DNA of 64,000 nucleotides. Origin: Deroplatys truncata (Eukaryota; Arthropoda; Insecta; Mantodea; Mantidae). The position numbers and the translations under genes are program-made. Under the pieces are notes generated by a model that made no database searches, had not been told where the DNA came from, and saw only the letters and a program-made list of their open reading frames with translations. This document shows positions 11,431-23,739 of this stretch, one piece after another. The stretch is taken from NCBI GenBank assembly GCA_030765065.1, contig CM060978.1:115425692-115489691 (forward strand). Direction: 5' to 3'. Every line of letters starts with the position of its first letter. The first letter of the stretch is position 1.

Positions 11431-12461
11431 AGAAAACAATTATTCTCTGTATATGTTATAAAAGGGTCAAGCAATTGCCAAATGCTTCATGCCAAGTTGC
11501 TTCATGCTTTCATAACTTTGTTTCTAAAACGGGTTACATTCCTCGTACCAATTTTTTAAATAAATGGGTAACCCTTTTCACATACTCATCAAGTAGATAC
11601 ATAGTTATAACGTAAACATTTGTTCATTACATAGCTTAGTTAATCACAGGTTTTAAAAATCAAGTTTTAATTTAAGCCTGCTTTTGGTGTGTTCTTTTCC
11701 ACAACCAGGTCCTTAGTTATACTCGCTACTTTTTTGATAATATTTCGATAAATTTCAACTCAACTGATATGTGCATCCTTTCATCTGAATGAATGGGATT
11801 GTAGTTAGAAGTTCAAGTCTGTTTCTGTAAAATACCGCTAACAGCAATGACATTCACAACTTCCTACACATTTTCGAACCACAAAACCTCTTTGAAGTAG
11901 TATCAAATGTACATTTCTGAACTGATTCGTGTTGCTCTGAAAGAGTTTACTTTCAGCAAACTATTCCCATCTGGTGATGGCACCAACTTTACTAAACGAA
12001 GACAGAGGGAATGGATAATGCAGAATTATTATTACTACAGAATGCTTTAGAATTATAAAATTGTCTCAAATTTCGGAAGGTCCTCCAAAGGCACAATTAT
12101 TGTTGGACACGCCGAGTATTTCAAAAGCGTTCAACAGGAAATGGAATAAATGCAATGCGAGAGCACACATTCCTGAGCAACTAGCAAACTCGTCATTTTA
12201 AAGAATTTTTAAACCTAACCCTACGCCTTTTACCAACCGGGATAGAACAAATATCCCTGCCAGCTGGTAACGTCAAAACCACTGATCGCCCTCTGACCTA
12301 CTTTGTGGTTTCCATTTCATTCTGCAATTTGAGTAAAGGGTGAACGAAGTTTTAAATATTCGATATTAATTTAGGCAAGGTGTGTATCTAAAATAACTTT
12401 TCTGCTAAAAATATACTATTTCAATACGTTTTCTTAATCTTTTTGAGAAACTACTCATTTG

Positions 12462-12495
<34 letters not shown>
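12462..12495. repeat. (ATT)n microsatellite
   Basis: About eleven pure copies of ATT. Confidence 0.95.
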
Positions 12496-12496
<1 letters not shown>

Positions 12497-12779
12497 CCCA
12501 ATTATTTTCAATCATTCAGGACCAGCAGACATCTTGATTAAGAATTGGCTTTGCTATGATATTGTTATTAATACTACTACGCTGGTTACCTTAGAGTTTT
12601 GCGGTGTACGAAGATTATAAATTTCTCTGAGACAGGTCACTACTTGCCTGAAAAAAAAAGAAGGAAAGCAATTAAAATAAAATAGAAAAAAAATGTATTA
12701 CACTCACAAGACTTTCTTAACCTACTATCCTTTATTTTTATGTAGCATCTACAAGATAATCTTTGAACAGTTTACTCTT

Positions 12780-13520
12780 CTATCTACTTCAAGTTAAATT
12801 GAAGTAAACTTTTGTATAAATAGTTAAATTATACAGATCGTTATAGGTACAAAGGGGATAGCGATAATCAAATGTCTAAAACCAGGTCCCTATATACTGG
12901 CCCTGAAAATCCATGCTCTTTCCATGACATTGGAGAAACAACTGAATGTGACAGTACTTCAAAAAGCTAAAATGGCACTGAAAAATTCAAACCAATAACA
13001 ACGGATATCTCGCAAATGGCTAGTGACACAAAAACTATTTGTAAGGTATTGTGTTTTAGGGATGTACTGTTTTTTTGTGATTTAAGTTTCTGTGGGTCTC
13101 TTATTGTGTGCCAGTTCTGCAAAATTCCTTCCGAATAAAAAGTACTTCATTGGTTATTCCTAGAAAATTCAAGATATACCTAGCCATAGTTTAATTGTCA
13201 TGTAAATATCTCAAATATGTGGCATTGTAATCAAAACCTAAGAGCAATTTCTGAGCATATAAAAATTTCGAAAACATTTTCCACGTAAAGGGTAGTTTCT
13301 TAAAAATTATCATCTCGCATCTTTAAAAGACACTGGATTTCAATACCAAGTTTGATATTTATTCGATTTTGAGTTATATTTTCTACTTCAAACACACAAA
13401 CTTTTTTTTCTCTAAACATGCTTGTTTTTGGATTCATATGGGCTTCAAAACACGTATTTCAGGTAAAATCTCGATATCGAATATTTGGATGGAATGCAGT
13501 ACTTCCTCTATACGACAGTG
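12780..13520 (+). repeat. Dispersed repeat R1, copy b
   Basis: Contains the R1 blocks in order: TATAGGTACAAAGGGGATAG (12,843), CAATAACAACGGATATCTCG (12,992), GTGTGCCAGTTCTGCAAAAT (13,106), TATTCCTAGAAAATTCAAG (13,154) and GGATGGAATGCAGTACTTCC (13,488). It is in the same orientation as copy a and is diverged. Confidence 0.6.
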
Positions 13521-13539
13521 AAAGTTAACAAAGGAGAAC

Positions 13540-15150
13540 AATTACGCTTAATTGCTCCGCAATAACATTACAGAACAAAACCCGCATGGCCTAATTTAAA
13601 CAGCAAATATTTCGGAAAACAATGCATTTAGAAATAGGAACGGTAAGTTGAAAGAGAGACGAAGGCATACATTCTGCTTCCACAGTTTATTCGCACAGTA
13701 TGACGTTATCGACGTAAACAACCAAGTGGCAAATTTCAAGCTCTGCGAATAAGCCTCGCCGTGATATTTGGGGAGAAAATAGGCAGTTCTTTCCAAAGTT
13801 GCTTACAAAACGCGTACGCTACTATTGGACAATTTCAGATATTAAATGACACCATGTTTAACCATTTACACCGAGAAACCTGATCGATTTCCAGCTAAAC
13901 AGATCAAATGCACTGTTCGGGGTTTATTCTGCGCTCTCTGAATATAAGGGAGTTAGGCTGAGGTGGAATGTGAAATCGTTTGAGAAAGCGAGGAAGGGAT
14001 TTTGTTTTCTTCACAGCACTCGGCACATGTTATCTTATAAAGAAGATAAGAGATCTTGTTCACAGCGTAGAGCGATGTTTGCTGTTGAGGTCAATGCTAT
14101 CTCAGAGAAACGCTTTACCTAAATTGCTGCAGATGGTTGTGACCATAGGCAGTTAACATACACTACAGTGCAGTCCAAATCTCTTGACGTTTCGTGACAA
14201 GCAATACGGAGTGACCGCGCGGTTGCCAAACCTCACTTTACTTAGCTCAGAACGTTAGCGCTTGTTATAAATGGCATCGCAATGTTCAATTAAAAACTAC
14301 AAGAAAGCAAGAAGATATGCAATAATGGAAATGTAATATACATATACAAAGATAAGAACCATATCTTTCTGTGCGTCCGTTGTTATTCAAGTGCAGCAGC
14401 TAACTGCACATCCTTTTTCGCTTCCCTACACACACGTGAAATAGTTTATGTACTTAATGAGCACACCTCAGCCGTAAGTTCTTGACGTGAAGTTAAGATA
14501 TTCGCGGTTTTCTTCGTTGGCATACATTTTAAAGAAATTGTACACACTAAAGACAACAGCTCTAAACTTACTGCTACATCCACTGGTACTACTGGGCTTA
14601 CTAAGCGACATTTTCATTAAAGAGTTAACTTTATAAACGCTAGGATAAAGCCTATCACTGTAAGAACTGAGTACACTGCAGTTGAATTCACAACTGAGTC
14701 GCTTAATCTTCCAGAAAGCGTGCTATAAAAAGTACACCAGCAGTATTTTTGCTTTGTAAATGTTTTAACAATGTTTTAGCCTTGAGCTATCCCGTCAATG
14801 GTGCATTGAATTCTGTTGTTAATGCTTCATTGAAATGTGATGACCGTTTCTGATTCTTTGCTTAAAATTCCAGGTTGGCTTATTCTTTCTTTCTTTCTTT
14901 AGTGCATTCCAAGTAACGAGGTGTTGCATGTTGTATAACTCGCGCAAAACTTCTGGAATCGTGACCTTGATTGCCACCCCAGCTGCCGAGCCTAGGAATG
15001 GTTTATGTTTAGCTTAATCAACGAAAGCGATATAATACCTTTGCTTACTCATAGTGCGTAACACATAGTCTGTATAGAAAGTGTCTGCATCTGGTTGTAA
15101 TTTTAAAGAGAACAGTATCTAAATAGTACTTACTTTATATTTGTTATATT
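13540..15150. other. Stretch without recognisable gene
   Basis: No coding or mobile signature is recognised. A short (CTTT)n run lies at about 14,886-14,900. Confidence 0.45.
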
Positions 15151-15158
15151 TATAACCA

Positions 15159-16443
15159 TGGCTCCTACGTTTTCAAAGTTGAGTGCTAAGTTGTTACACA
15201 GTCAAAGTAGGGAAATAATTGCAAATGTCCTCGACTTCATGAAGCAAGAAGCAGAGATGAAGGAAGAAAATATATGTTCGAGTTCCACAAAAGCCTTAAG
15301 AGAGTGAAAGAAAGCGTAGTCAAGCAACTGGTGTTTCACCGAGTTCCGTTTCCAGAGTTCTCAAAGATAAGAAAAAAAAAACATATGGATGAAAGAATGC
15401 CATTTGACACGCCTGGGAAGAAACATAAGGTCCCTAAACGTATTACAGAAATAGACGATTTCGAATGCGTCATTCGGCGCACGATTCACAATTCCTACGT
15501 GGAAGAAAAAACTGTGCTAATAATAAGCAGATTGCTCATCCAGCTGAAACATAGCAGAAACTTTCAAGGTGGTGCTACAAATCTCAGAAATATTATTAAA
15601 GATTTAGGGTTCAAGTGGAAGAAACCGAAATCAAATAGAAGAGTTCTAACAGAAAAGCAAAATAAATAAATAAATAAAATGAAATAATAATAATAAAATA
15701 AAAAAATAAAAATAAACGGCTTCGTTCCAAATGCCCTTCTTTTACAAGTCGCAACAAACAGGAGATTTTCATCAAGAAATGAATACAGAAAATTACATGA
15801 AGTGAATCAACGACATGTTGATACCTAATATGCCTGCTAGGTCTGTTCTGGTCATCGACAATGCTTCACAATGCGTCAACACTCAAATTTACAAACCACC
15901 TACCTCAACTTCCTTGAAAGAAGAAATGAGAGCTTGGTTACTTAGACATAATAAAGCTTTAGATGAAAGCATGAGTAAAGCAAAGCTATATAACTTAATT
16001 AAAGCCAACAAACAGCTTCAGAAGTCATACATACTTGACCAGATAGTAATACAACAACGCCATAATGTACTTAGACTGTCATCGTATCGCCCAGATCTAA
16101 ACCCAAGTGAATTAATCTGGGCTGATATCACAAAATGGGTGGCATGCAGAAATATCACTTTTAAATTAAAATATGTGGAGCAGTTATAACGCCAGCAATT
16201 TGCTGAAATTGGAAGGCCAGAATGGGAAAATGTATGGCGACATGCTGAATAAATTAAGAATCATTATTCCGAAAAATACGGAATTGCAGAAAATCAAATA
16301 GAAATAATTCTCATCCAGGATAATGGTGCAGAAAGTAGTGACAGCAGTGATGACGGCAATAATGTGAGTGATTCCGCGGAAGAAGAAGGGTTGTTAGATG
16401 TGGAAGAATTGGAGGCAATGATTGACAGCGTTTTTTTATATTA
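15159..16443 (+). pseudogene. Tc1/mariner-like (DDE_3-type) transposase pseudogene
   Basis: An ATG at 15,159 begins MAPTFSKLSAKLLH and the reading is carried on in other frames. A helix-turn-helix-like region ends in DTPGKKHK at about 15,410. K-D-L-G-F-KWKKPK follows at 15,601. After a disrupted A/T-rich gap at 15,660-15,815, the second catalytic Asp lies in VIDNASQ (15,850). The final acidic residue lies in DLNPSELIWADI (16,093-16,128), and an acidic Ser/Asp/Glu tail ends in IDSVFLY before TAA. The D-to-E spacing is long because an A-P-T-S-type insert is present, as in an arthropod family I remember but cannot name exactly. At least three frameshifts or stops make it inactive. Confidence 0.65.
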
Positions 16444-16449
16444 AGCGCT

Positions 16450-18150
16450 TTTTACAGCGTGGATTTTAATATACTGTATATAACTAAGTTTATCAGCGCA
16501 ACGCAGTGCATAACCGGTGTGGATATTTGACGACTGTCCCACGCACTCCTGAAGCATGCAGACGACCGGTCACCACCTGATCTGGTAAGCAACTCGCATC
16601 ATAGCTCTCATTAAGATTTTCACGTGTCTAGAACTGTTGCGCCGATTTATAAAAAGCACAACACGCTCTTTTCATGTAACGGATACGCACTTGGTTCTAA
16701 GACTCGGCATTATGCAGAAGTACGCATAACCATTAAAATGCACTTAGCGGCGGGGTGTACTGCCCGTACGAGGCAACACCGCACTGCTGCTATTCCCTAG
16801 TGCCGTATTAGTCAACACGTCTCAAACGTCAAAAAAATTGGAGCGCATAATAGGTGCAACACTGAAAAAATTGAGGACGAATATTACTGACATCGTCATA
16901 TGAGTAAATATAAATACAGCTGATAAGGTACATAGCTGACAAGAGAGTAAAAAGTCAGTGTTTCTAACGGCAGAATGTTTCGTCCTTTGCTTTCTTTAGC
17001 TCTGCTGGAACAAAATATTTCTTTTAAGTGTGGCAGGGAGGAGCGCTTCCACAAGAAAAGAAGCACGACACAGACTGCAGAATTGATTCTTAAATTTCCG
17101 CCAAAACCGACCTCAGCGGCCTGTTTGCATGGTGTGGCATCACTACAGGGTGATGCATTCGAGATGTCAGATAAGTAAAACGTTATATATAAAAGCAGTT
17201 TGCTGTAATACAAGCGAAAAAGATGGAAGTTAGCAACGAGTGATGTTTCAAACTTCACCCGTCTGGCATGGCAGCGATATCGTACATAGCGGACAAAATA
17301 ACGGCCATGCCACAACAGCACTAGTGCCCATGGAAGTCACTCCACGCAGAATATGCCATGCAAAATGTATCGGACGATTGATAGACATTACCTTAAGATG
17401 TTTCCATACCACATTCAGCAAAAGCAAGCTTTGATGCAGCGTAATTACGAAGTTCGTCTCAGGTTTGCTGTCGCGATGTGTGAGTGGCAGGAATATGTGT
17501 ATAAGACACATATTTCCACAATTCGATACAAGCTAGCATGTAGCACACAATGGCGAGGGGAAAGTTGGCTACAGAACAAACATTATTTATCAACGCTTAG
17601 TGCTAAAAAGACCTATGCAAATGACTCCTAAGGAATCCCAAAATAATCTTGAAACCGGAGAATCCTGAATTGTTTTCTCCTACATGACTTCGAGAGGACG
17701 AATCAGCAGAGCCTAAACGCTCACCAAAATTTGTCAAGCTTGTAACTCGCGGTTCTCATCAACCAATTAGAAAATTCACAAGAAAATTCGAACCCCGAGA
17801 ACCCAGAGTAAATAAGCTGATGGAGGAATGCTAAGTCAGTCGTCTACACTATATTCACTCTTAGGTTGATCCGCGGTAAAACAAACCCACGTGGTCAGTG
17901 CACCGTGTTGCAACACGGTAGCAATGCGCCCAGGAAAGTAGTCCCATGCTAATCTCTGAATTTTAGAATGAATTTATCCTTAAACAGTATAATATTTTAT
18001 ACAAATACCTAAGATTTTATTTAACGCTAATTTATGCCGTAAAACAGAGCTACAAGTCCCATGATACAATTTGTATGAGTCACCTGACATCCGGGTAGGC
18101 GCAGAATATTGTTTACAGCCAGAAACGAGCAGTTATGTTTAGTATCATGG
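16450..18150. other. Stretch without recognisable gene
   Basis: Open frames of 60-140 codons at 16,896-17,631 overlap on both strands and show no known motif or consistent codon pattern. I do not support any of them as genes. Confidence 0.4.
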
Positions 18151-18159
18151 AGGACGGTG

Positions 18160-18500
18160 AATTCGCTCTTGTGTTTTCGTCGAATTACGTAAAGCATTAG
18201 CCGCGCAAACCATTAACTAGTGGTGAAAAAACAATAGTGCTGAATCTTTATTATAAGTTATGTGAGAAATATCCAACACTTTCCGCGAAAGAAATCGTGA
18301 AATTAACTTCTGAGTTCACCGGTGTTTCGAGTACAAGTATAAACAGTGCTTGTGCAGAAAAATCTGAAACGAGAAAAGTGGTTACACCCGGGAAAAAAAG
18401 AAAGCATATGACATACGCGATGCAAGAATGTAGTGTTTTAAGAAGAATGCAATTCGCGTAACGGTGCACAATTTCTTTTTTAAAATGAGCCGCCAACAGT
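18160..18500 (+). pseudogene. N-terminal fragment of the same Tc1/mariner-like family
   Basis: The frame at 18,237 reads LSAKEIVKLTSEFTGVS and continues to TPGKKRKH, then in another frame HNFFFK near 18,470. It matches the fragment at 2050-2440 and the family at 15,159. Only the DNA-binding half remains and no catalytic residues are present. Confidence 0.6.
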
Positions 18501-18693
18501 TAATAAAGTGTCGCCTCCAGAGCGGGAATAAATTAGGTTATCGCATACCTGTTACTTTATTTTTCGCTCATTTATTTTAGAATTAACTATTATTATATGT
18601 GCAAACGTTTATTTTATCAATTTATCACCTTTAACCATTAACACAATAAGCTAGTCACCGTTTCAGTTGTCGAAATAAGGACTCTTTTCTTTT

Positions 18694-21205
18694 TTGCACT
18701 ACGTGCCGCTTGTACTCGCCACATGGTCTGAAAGTGTGACAGTATTTCTAGTGCGAATGGCGGAAGGATACATTATAGCGGTGCACTGGTCACCTGGGGT
18801 TTGTTTTGACGCGGATCAACCTAAGAGTGAATACAGAGTAGTGCAGAGGTGGAGAAAACCGGACTCTGACTCGCAGGCGCCGTTCCCTTTCTGCCACATT
18901 CCATTTGCTTTTCACATGCTGCCGAGTGATGCAGTGCGTGTTGCATTATTTGGTGGCTCATGGAAGGAAGGCGTTTTCGCCACCTTTGGTCCAATATTGC
19001 AAAGTAATCCCAAAGACTATCCACTTAATTTTGAACAACTCTGCAGTTTCTACATCTCTTTAGAAACTTGCGACCTAACAGAAGTCGCCCTGGGCTATAC
19101 AAACGACCTTCAAAGCCTTGCTGATACCCTACATACGTTGCGCCCGCATCTTAATAATTGCAGGCTGAAAAACAGAACGACGCCGTCAGCAAAAGAAGCT
19201 GTTGGCTTCAATTCAGAATCTAGCGACTAATGTCACTGAGAGCCAGAACCTGTAACTCTTACCCAAACAAAGTGGCAGCCATGCTACAATGGAATTTAAA
19301 TGGTTTTCAAGCTCAGTTCGAATATTTACAACTATACACTTATTCGTAACCACAGTCCAGAAATTATTTGCCTGCAGGGAACAAACTTTAGTGCTGACAA
19401 TGTCATTCACCTGCGCCTGTATTCAGACTACCACTTCATTCGCACAAACTCACTTCATGCTAGTGGTGGTGTGTCCATGTACATTAAAAGTACCATTCCA
19501 TACAAGGTGATTCCACTTAACACAACTTTAGAAGCAACAGCTGTGTCTGTACACATGCCTTCAGAAATCTGCATATGTAATCTATACCTACTCAACAGCA
19601 ATGAAATCGATGTATCTAGTTCTCTGATCTACTCCGTCAACTACCACAACCCTTCAGGCGACTTCACATATTGTGGGGTGTAATAATACTAACCAACGAG
19701 GGAAAATAATTGAGCCATTAATACACTATAATGATTTAGTTGTATTAAGTTCCACAGAGCCTACAAACTTTAACGTAGCTTACAACACTTATAGTAAGCA
19801 TTGGCCTTAAGTTATGTTCACCCTCAACTGTTCTTTGTTTCACTGGTTTGTTTACAACTAACCTTTGGAGAATGATCATTTCCCCTTTATTATAAATATA
19901 AATTACACACTTCTACGATATTCTCGCCAACCGTCATGGAACTTTCATGCAGCGAAATTGATTTATTTTCGCACACAGTTTCTTGCCGCTCTAGAGAACC
20001 TGTCACAACCCGAGTCTTTCCCAGAAATGAATATAAATGATGTGGCGTTATTTTCCTCAATTATCACTGAAACTGCTGCGCTCTGTATCCCAATTTCTGG
20101 CAATGCCTACAAATCCAGACTTGTCCCATGGTCGAATGATACTTCCCGAAAGGCTATCAAATTGAAGCAAAAAGCCTACCACAAATACAGGAGACATCCA
20201 AGCTCAGAAAACAAACTAGAATTCCAAAGACTCCGATCAGTAGCGCGCATAGAAATTAAACACGACAAACGAACGTCTTGGCTGACGTTTCTATCTTCCC
20301 TAAACAGACTCCAAGACATTGTTGTTGTACAAACTTTGTGGTAGCCGACGTACTACAATAATATCACATCTCCAAGCTTCCGGATCCTCTTCTCTCATCA
20401 CAGACCCTAAACTCATAGCTGACACACTAGCTAATGCATTTTCAAACATTTCGAATGATTCTAAAAGCCAGTCAGATCATCTTGATGACAAACAAAACTC
20501 TATTCATCTAAACATCCATGAGATATGCTTGGACACGGGCGACATTTTCATTGAACCCTTGGCCTTAACGGAGGTTGAAGAAGCCTTACATCACTACAAC
20601 AGTTAAGAGTCCAGGCCCTGACAATATTCCCTACGAGCTACTCAAGTGTTTATCTAGCAATAGAGTTGCATATTTCTTTCAAACTTCAACTACATCTGGT
20701 CATTCAAATGTTTCCCAGATCAGTGGTGTACCTCCGTAGTAATTCGTATACCCAAACCAAATAAGAATCACTCTTTGCTAGACAACTTCCGTCCTATATC
20801 CTAGTGCTGCTAGAAAAAAGTAATAACCAAACCTCTACGATGGTTCCTAGAAAACAGCAACTTCTTCGGCGATGCATAAAATGGCTTCCGCCCAAACCGC
20901 TTAATAACAGCTTTGTAACGCTTGAAACCCAAATTAATAAAGCCTTTTCTGAAAGACAGCACTTGGTTGCTGTTTGCCTGGATATCGAAGAGCCTATGAT
21001 ACGGTCTGGCGTGACTGCATAATCAATATGCTTAGAGAAAAGGGCATAGTCGGAAACATGCTTGCTGTTAACTACAGCTTCCTCCAGAACCACCAACCAG
21101 TGTAAGAGCGAATGAACACCTCACAAAGGTATGGACAGGTCTCACAGGACAATGGCATACCTCAGGGCTCAGTATTAAGTGTGACGCTGTTCCTGGTGGC
21201 CATTA
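18694..21205 (+). pseudogene. I-clade LINE, 5' part: pre-endonuclease region, endonuclease and RT
   Basis: The 178-codon ORF at 18,694-19,230 ends with YTNDLQSLADTLHTL and a C-R-L-K-NRTT run that I associate with the region before the endonuclease in this type of LINE. From 19,289, frames combine into an apurinic endonuclease-like domain: QWNLNGFQAQFEYL, then PEIICLQGTNF, HASGGVSMYIKS and ICNLYLLNS. Later frames carry K-S-PGPDNIPYELLK (20,604) and the RT block DNGIPQGSVLSVTLFLVAI (21,149-21,205). Multiple frameshifts and stops make it inactive. The catalytic YADD region should follow but is missing where the composite insertion starts at about 21,240. Confidence 0.75.
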
Positions 21206-21499
21206 CTTTCTGACCGCAACTCACCTGGATTCCACACCTAAAACCTGAGGCAGTATTTTTATAACTTAAATGATATCAGTCTAATTATATAATATAAAAA
21301 GTAATAGTCCGCCTTAAAGCAACATGTTGAAGTAGACATTGTTCTTGGAGTTTTATTCATTTAGCTCCACGTATGGAAGTCAATTTGAAAAAAAAATGTT
21401 TTTTGTTGTTGCACCACGCTTTGGGCGTTAATTTGAAGTAGATTGTTTGTTACGTAATATGTTGCTACGCATGTAAAAGCTGGTTTGAAGATGTATTTT

Positions 21500-21637
21500 T
21501 ACTTTCCCTACTACGTATAGTAAGTAGGGGAAGTATTGCATTCCACCCAAAAATTCGATACCGAGATTTCACCGGAAATACATGTTTTGAGACCTCCTGA
21601 ATCCAAAAAAAGCATTTTTGGAAACATGTCCGTGTGT

Positions 21638-21682
<45 letters not shown>

Positions 21683-22420
21683 TGTGTGTGTGTGTGTGTC
21701 TGTGAACAGCATAACTCAAAAACGAACAGTCGGATAAACACCAAACTTGGTATTTAGGTTCAGTATCTTCCAGAGATGCGACACGAAGGTTTTCAAGAAA
21801 ATCCCCCCACCCCAGACTACCCTTTACATGGAACATTTTTCGAAAATTTTAATTTTCTCAAAAATGGCTCTAACGATTTTGATTAAAATATCATATGTTT
21901 AAGATAATGTCATGAGAAATGAAATGTATATCTCGAATTTTCTGGGAATGTCTCCAAAAGTATTCTTCATTGTGAACGACTTTTGCATAACTGGTAAACC
22001 ATAAGAGATAGACAAAATTTTACTACACAAAAAATGTAGATCTCGTTAAAATACACAACTTATGTCATATACATTTCTTTTGTTGAGTGAACCGTTTTCG
22101 AGATATTGCTTGTTATTCCCTTAAATTTTCCAATACTTATACTTTTTTCTCAAATTCGTTATTCATTTTTTTATGTCCTGGACTTGCAAAGAGAATGGAA
22201 TGCGCCGCATAGCAACCAGCATTAAAATATTTGACCATCGCTTAAAAGCTACCATATTCCCCTTGCATCTACAAGAAAATTAGCAATAAGATTGACATCT
22301 CGATATCTCGATTAATATAAAGCATATGGAGAATAGGCGTTTGTAAAAATAGGTTGTATAAGAGTAGAGAAAGTCATGTGAGTGTAACACATCAGATTTT
22401 TGTTATTACGTTCCAACTTT
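21500..22420 (-). repeat. Dispersed repeat R1, copy c, reverse orientation, with terminal hairpin
   Basis: Reading on the minus strand, the R1 blocks appear in the same order as in copies a, b, d, e and g. The best-preserved strings are TGTCCTGGACTTGCAAAGAG (22,174, matching 26,453 in reverse) and AACGAGATCTACATTTTTTG. At its 3' end is a hairpin: ACTTTCCCTACT at 21,501 pairs with AGTAAGTAGGGGAAGT at 21,519. It carries a (GT)n run inside. Confidence 0.65.
21631..21703. repeat. (GT)n microsatellite
   Basis: A GT run with three TCTG interruptions. It creates the His-Thr frames on the opposite strand. Confidence 0.95.
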
Positions 22421-23550
22421 AAAAAAATATTTTTTAACTTTGCTATTTAAACGGCTTCTATAGATAGTATTTATGTTTGCGTTTGCCTCGACTGCGTCAG
22501 TAATGTTTGTAGAGACACGTTTCTCTTAGGCAGGGTGTGGTTCGACAACAATGTAGGCTTACACAGATTTTTAGTTTAAATTCACTTCTTTTTATTTATC
22601 CTTGACACTAATTAAATAGAACTACACTGATATTCAGAGCTGTGAGATTCTTTAATTTAAAACTTGCACTTTGTTAACGCGTATACTTATTTTACGATTC
22701 ACACGAATACGTAATATTTCTTTAGAGAACATATCTTCCATCCGGTCACTACCAAGGTCTCCAGGCAACTGAACATATTTCAACCATCAAAATCCGTAAG
22801 CTTCTGTATTTCAAGTCTCTGATTGCTAATCCTAGTCCAATAGAATACCTGCATTTAATTAAAGTTTTTTTCTGGCTGTTGATTGGCTATTTTTAAACTG
22901 TCACAAAATTTACGTTATTGCTGCCCTAATCATGACTAGTAACATTTAAACTCTCAAACTCATTATTGCCTCAAGGTTACCTGATTGTTAGCAACGTTAT
23001 ACTCATTATTCTCACAGCTGCTACATTATTAAATTACATAATGCATTCACATAATATTATTTAACATGTTTACAATAATATAAGCATTTACAATGACTGT
23101 TACATAGATTTTAAAAATTATTACATACATATTGCTTCAAGGCTTATAAATAGCCAATCAGCAACTAAGAAAAGCTAAAAGTTAAAATAAAGGTATTCTA
23201 TTGGAGTAGGATTAGCCAATCAGAGACTAAAAATAGAGAAAATGTCCAAATTCAAACGGTAGACTCTACAAGATAGCGTACCCAAGCAGTTCGGTTCGGT
23301 ACAGGTCAGTGATTGTATGTGAGACATGAAAATTCATCTGCAGTGAGAATAATATAAAGTTTACCTGTTAAAAGTGCAATTAACAACATCACAGCTCTAT
23401 AGTAGGATACATCAGTGAAGTGTCATTTAATCGTGTGAAGGATTAATTAAAAATAGTAAAATACAATTATTATTTGTGTAAGCCTTGTTCTTTAGCCATA
23501 CCAGCCCTCTTAAGAGATACGTGCTCTACAAATTACTAATGACGCAGCCG

Positions 23551-23552
<2 letters not shown>

Positions 23553-23596
<44 letters not shown>
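23553..23596. repeat. (TA)n microsatellite
   Basis: A pure TA run of about 22 repeats, located in the forward LTR-like copy just after GACGCAGCCGAGG, which also occurs at 41,347. Confidence 0.95.
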
Positions 23597-23599
<3 letters not shown>

Positions 23600-23739
23600 T
23601 TAAAGTAAAAAGTTGGTTCTTAAACGTGGGGCGAACACTCCTAAAAGCATACATATCTCCCCTAAGTTTGGCGCCCAAACGTGGTGCAACCGCAACAATA
23701 CAACTCCCCCAAACTTCTTAAGCTGAGTTGAACACGTCG

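Larger units (their letters stand above)
21240..23715. mobile_element. Composite insertion in the LINE: LTR-like copies in both orientations plus R1
   Basis: This block interrupts an otherwise collinear LINE. It starts with GGCAGTATTTTTATAACTTA, matching the LTR-like repeat at 40,655. Two PBS-like units lie in reverse orientation at about 21,355-21,460. Then comes R1 copy c (reverse), then a reverse copy of the 40,740-41,400 LTR-like sequence at about 22,440-23,100, then a forward, 5'-truncated copy at 23,130-23,600, and forward PBS-like units to 23,700. The two LTR-like copies are head-to-head, a potential long hairpin. The LINE also appears to have lost a few hundred bases at this point. 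Confidence 0.55.

Noticed and set aside
16896..17631. Cluster of overlapping ORFs on both strands
   Set aside because: No motif, splice pattern or coding bias was recognised and the ORFs overlap each other.
21465..21836. ORFs with long His-Thr runs on the minus strand
   Set aside because: They are translations of the GT microsatellite within R1.
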